NCBI GenBank assembly: GCA_026418625.1 | Contig: JAOABA010000012.1 | Coordinates: 1-64,000 of the forward strand | Direction of reading: 5' to 3' | Origin: Candidatus Kapaibacterium sp. | GTDB lineage: Bacteria > Bacteroidota > Ignavibacteria > Kapaibacteriales > UBA2268 | Length of the DNA stretch: 64,000 nucleotides | Translations under genes and position numbers: made by a program | Shown here: piece after piece, positions 61,402 through 64,000 of the stretch | Numbering within the stretch: position 1 is the stretch's first letter | Layout: every line of letters begins with the position of its first letter | The notes under the pieces: generated by a model | Told to the model about the DNA's origin: nothing | What the model saw: the letters and a program-made list of their open reading frames with translations, nothing else | The model's database searches: none

Positions 61402-62121
61402 TTACAAAGCAAAGACAAACCTCAGAACTTCAGACCATTTGGTGATTTCGAGAACCCTATAACCTAAAATAGAGCCAAAACCAATCAATGTATAACCAGC
61501 GAATTTCTTAATTATAACAATGAATTTGTCTGACAATTTAGAACGATAATGAGTAAGAATTCTGATTAGGAAATAAATCCAAAGGAAGTTGCCAACTCCA
61601 AAACCTAATGCATAAGATATATTACCAATAGTAGTAAGTTCGATTAAACCTAATTTTTGGACATTAAGAGAAACATAAGCAAGAGATGGCATAAAAGTGG
61701 GGTTAGCAATATTTGCTAATGCAACAGCTAAACCAAAGAAGAATGACCCTCTATGGGCTAATTTGTCGAAAAATTTGACTTTCTTTGGCAAATTATTAGT
61801 TTGATCTACTATAGGATTCTTATGAGATTTGAGAGTTATGAAGCCGTAAATCATCATCCCTGCCACAACCGAAAGCTGAATAATTAGAGTAAGAAGAGGA
61901 TATTTGTCAGTAAAATCACCGAGAAGAGCCAGAGCCGCTGATGTTGCAAATACAGCTATCATACAATAGAAAAAATCAATTAATCCAGTTCCCAACCCTA
62001 CTTGATAACCGTGTTTGGCACCTTTTTCGAGACCTAACTTTAATGCAGTTACTGCTACCGGTCCGGGTGGCATAGCCATCACAAAACCGATTATCAAACC
62101 AGCAAGTAAAGATAGTATCAT
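61402..62121 (-). CDS. LysE-family amino-acid/metabolite exporter
   Basis: A 239-residue inner-membrane protein with six predicted helices. The N-terminal LAGLIIGFVMAMPPGPVAVTALKLGLEKGAKHGYQVGLGTGLID is the LysE/RhtB pattern (PGP then G-x-x-x-G repeats). The second half has an internally related segment (FFFGLAVALANIANPTFM). Such proteins export lysine, homoserine and related compounds. The substrate is not predictable here. It precedes the sterol-desaturase-family gene by 9 bp. Confidence 0.8.
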   Translation of the reverse strand: MILSLLAGLIIGFVMAMPPGPVAVTALKLGLEKGAKHGYQVGLGTGLIDFFYCMIAVFATSAALALLGDFTDKYPLLTLIIQLSVVAGMMIYGFITLKSHKNPIVDQTNNLPKKVKFFDKLAHRGSFFFGLAVALANIANPTFMPSLAYVSLNVQKLGLIELTTIGNISYALGFGVGNFLWIYFLIRILTHYRSKLSDKFIVIIKKFAGYTLIGFGSILGYRVLEITKWSEVLRFVFAL

Positions 62122-62231
62122 TTGCTTCCTCGCTTTTTGTCAAACATTCCATTATTTAATAAGTAACCACTCCTAATTTTACACATTCTATCTCATCATC
62201 CCAAAATTAAAAAAAACATTAACGCACGAAA

Positions 62232-62251
62232 GTGTGTAAAATTTTCCACAC
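62232..62251. promoter_or_regulatory. Palindrome upstream of the NrfD/DsrP gene
   Basis: GTGTGTAAAATTTTCCACAC is a near-perfect inverted repeat (9 of 10 pairs) centred on AAAATTTT. It lies in the ~350-bp gap between the divergent LysE and NrfD genes. The TGTG...CACA ends recall Crp/Fnr-type operators. A binding protein is not known. The rest of the gap is AT-rich with nothing else recognised. Confidence 0.45.
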
Positions 62252-62473
62252 AATTTATAAAAGTTTATTTAAATGACAAAATTTTCATCAAGAAAAATTA
62301 AAAAAAATTTATTTATTAATCATTTAGAATTAATAATGAAAAAATGAATTTTTTAAACTTTATAATAAAAACAAACATTTAGATTACAAATTGAACTTAT
62401 GATTTGAAAAATTTTTATTTTTTTTCGATTTATGGAAACTTGTTATTTATAAACAATTAAAAAGAGTTTTAAT

Positions 62474-63628
62474 ATGTTAGAAAATGCTTTTACCGGATCA
62501 AGAAATTATTGGTTATGGGTAATTTTTCTTTTGTTACTTATTGGAACCGGCACACTGTTTTATTTAAGGCAATTTGATTATGGTTTGGGTGTTACCGGAT
62601 TAAGCAGAGATGTCAGCTGGGGTTTCTATATTGCTCAATTTACTTTCCTTGTTGGTGTTGCCGCTTCAGCTGTTATGGTTGTTCTCCCTTATTACTTACA
62701 TCACACCAAAGAATTCGCAAAAATTACAATTTTGGGTGAATTTCTTGCCATCGGTGCCGTAATAATGTGTATGACATTCATCTTTGTGGATATGGGACAA
62801 CCATTGAGAATAATGAATGTATTTTTCCATCCTACACCAAATTCGATGATGTTCTGGGATTCTGTTTCTTTAATGGGTTATCTGGTGTTAAATGTCATTA
62901 TTAGTATTGTTACTCTCGATGCAGAAAAGAAGGGAATTTATCCACCCAAATGGATTAAGCCGGTGATAATATTTTCAATCCCGTGGGCAGTCAGTATTCA
63001 TACAGTAACAGCATTTTTATACTCTGGACTTGCAGCAAGACCATTCTGGATGTCAGCTATAATGGCTCCAAGATTTCTTGCCACAGCCTTTGCGGCTGGT
63101 CCGGCTCTTTTAATTATTTTGTGCTTATTATTAAGAAGACTAACCAATTTTGATACAGGCAAAGGTCCCATACAAAAGCTAGCAGTAATAGCAACTTATG
63201 CGATGATTCTGAATGTATTCTTCCTTTTGATGGAGCTTTTCACTGCCTTTTACAGCGGTATTCACGAACACGCACTTCATTTTCAGTTTCTATATGTCGG
63301 ACTTGACGGAAATTACTCCCTTGTTCCTTGGATGTGGGCTTCAATAATACTCGCAGCTATATCATTAGTTTTATTGATTGTCAAAAAATATCGAGAAAAT
63401 GAAAAAATCCTGCTTTTTGCTTGTATTGCAGTCTTTCTATCAATTTGGATTGATAAGGGGCTTGGGTTAATCGTAGCTGGATTTACCCCATCTCCTTTGG
63501 GAAAAGTTGTTCCATATTGGCCCACATTTACTGAAATAATGATTTCAATCGGTATTTGGGCTCTTGGAATGCTAATTATCACTGCCCTATACAAAATTGC
63601 TCTATCTGTCCGTAGGCAATTGAAATAA
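62474..63628 (+). CDS. NrfD/PsrC-family membrane quinone-interacting subunit (DsrP-like)
   Basis: A 384-residue protein with about ten membrane helices. The start GSRNYWLWVIFLLLLIGTGTLFYLRQFDYGLGVTGLSRDVSWGFYIAQFTFLVGVAASAVMVVLPYYLH matches the DsrP-type NrfD subunit, and FVDMGQPLRIMNVFFHPTPNSMMFWDS and ARPFWMSAIMAPRFLATAFAAGPALLI are also family hallmarks. These subunits exchange electrons between the quinone pool and partner iron-sulfur proteins, often in sulfur or sulfite metabolism. No iron-sulfur partner is in the window. A flavoprotein gene follows 4 bp downstream and extends past the edge. Confidence 0.85.
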   Translation: MLENAFTGSRNYWLWVIFLLLLIGTGTLFYLRQFDYGLGVTGLSRDVSWGFYIAQFTFLVGVAASAVMVVLPYYLHHTKEFAKITILGEFLAIGAVIMCMTFIFVDMGQPLRIMNVFFHPTPNSMMFWDSVSLMGYLVLNVIISIVTLDAEKKGIYPPKWIKPVIIFSIPWAVSIHTVTAFLYSGLAARPFWMSAIMAPRFLATAFAAGPALLIILCLLLRRLTNFDTGKGPIQKLAVIATYAMILNVFFLLMELFTAFYSGIHEHALHFQFLYVGLDGNYSLVPWMWASIILAAISLVLLIVKKYRENEKILLFACIAVFLSIWIDKGLGLIVAGFTPSPLGKVVPYWPTFTEIMISIGIWALGMLIITALYKIALSVRRQLK

Positions 63629-63632
63629 TAAT

Positions 63633-64000
63633 ATGAAAAAAGTTGTTATAATCGGTGGTATGGCAACTGGTTGCAAAACCGCAGCCAGACTAAAAAGATT
63701 ACGCCCAGATTTTCAGGTAACTATCTTAGAAAAACTTCCATTTGTCTCTTTTAGCACTTGCGGTATGCCATTCTTTGCCTCTGGTGATATAGATGACTTT
63801 AATGATTTAATCAAAACACCTTGGGGAAAACTGAGAGATGCTGAATTTTTTAAGTCAACAAAGGGAATTGATGTTCTAACACAAACAGAAGTCACAGAGG
63901 TTGATTTCAATCACAAAATAGTAAAATATACTAATACAAAAACTTCTGAAACCAATACATTAGATTATGATTACCTTGTTATAGCTACAGGCGCTAAAAC
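63633..64000 (+). CDS. CoA-disulfide-reductase-type FAD/NAD(P) oxidoreductase, N-terminal part (runs off the right edge)
   Basis: The visible ~122 residues begin MKKVVIIGGMATGCKTAARLKRLRPDFQVTILEK, an FAD-binding Rossmann motif. SFSTCGMPFFASGDID has the single redox Cys of the CoA-disulfide reductase/NADH:polysulfide oxidoreductase group, in place of the CxxxxC of other disulfide reductases. YDYLVIATGAK is the second FAD motif. These enzymes reduce CoA disulfides, persulfides or polysulfides. Spacing of 4 bp from the NrfD/DsrP gene points to a shared sulfur-redox operon. The C-terminal domain, possibly with rhodanese, is not visible. Confidence 0.85.
   Translation, partial: MKKVVIIGGMATGCKTAARLKRLRPDFQVTILEKLPFVSFSTCGMPFFASGDIDDFNDLIKTPWGKLRDAEFFKSTKGIDVLTQTEVTEVDFNHKIVKYTNTKTSETNTLDYDYLVIATGAK

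Overview
The window comes from an AT-rich bacterium of the Bacteroidota/FCB group, most likely an Ignavibacteria/Kapabacteria-like relative, though I cannot place it to genus. Three things point there. At least eight large secreted proteins end in a type IX secretion (T9SS) type A sorting domain. Signal peptides often end in ..AQ. Intergenic DNA carries the dispersed repeats whose spurious translation reads HSERSEES. No rRNA operon, CRISPR array or complete prophage is present.

Layout. Position 1-104 is the right end of an IS3-type insertion sequence. 0.2-5 kb holds an ArnT/PMT-like glycosyltransferase and a small secreted Cys-rich protein / lipoprotein / Lgt-like cluster. 5-19.3 kb is mostly leftward housekeeping: acyl-CoA carboxyltransferase plus biotin carrier, siroheme synthesis (CysG-N-like and a CobA-HemD fusion), a ferritin-like protein with a hemerythrin-PAS protein, a HAD phosphatase with a lipoprotein, TatD fused in frame to an outer-membrane protein, peroxiredoxin and DnaX. 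A divergent WYL-regulator/ARPP-1 pair sits at 13.3-15.3 kb. 19.4-36.3 kb alternates T9SS cargo (subtilisin, beta-propellers, lipase-like) with AcpS, a tRNA-Ile/tRNA-Ala pair, a secreted TPR-CHAT protein and RNase HI. 36.4-42.6 kb holds an ECF sigma factor, urocanate hydratase, a DUF971 protein and a Cys-rich protein plus TonB receptor pair probably linked to copper. 42.9-49.9 kb is a leftward block that looks like a chaperone-usher fimbrial system: two secreted pilin-like subunits, a PapD-like chaperone, an usher-like outer-membrane protein with a C-terminal OmpA domain, then a DUF1573 protein and a T9SS propeller. 50.2-57.7 kb holds three T9SS proteins sharing a conserved lectin-like module. 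58.3-60.3 kb holds a PAS/pseudo-receiver/LuxR regulator, divergent from that surface cluster across a region with repeated operator-like elements. The window ends with a sterol-desaturase-family protein, a LysE exporter, an NrfD/DsrP-type membrane protein and the start of a CoA-disulfide-reductase-type flavoprotein.

The most promising novelty is the fimbrial-like locus. Its usher-like protein ends in a peptidoglycan-binding OmpA domain, and the best signal peptide for it lies in another frame across a run of ten T residues, so it may be phase variable (or mis-assembled). Others are the TatD-OMP in-frame overlap with an internal ribosome-binding site, the 27-bp direct/inverted elements beside the surface-protein cluster, the adjacent CHAT and lipase-like proteins that have both lost their catalytic nucleophile, and a tRNA-Ile with mismatches in three stems next to an intact tRNA-Ala.
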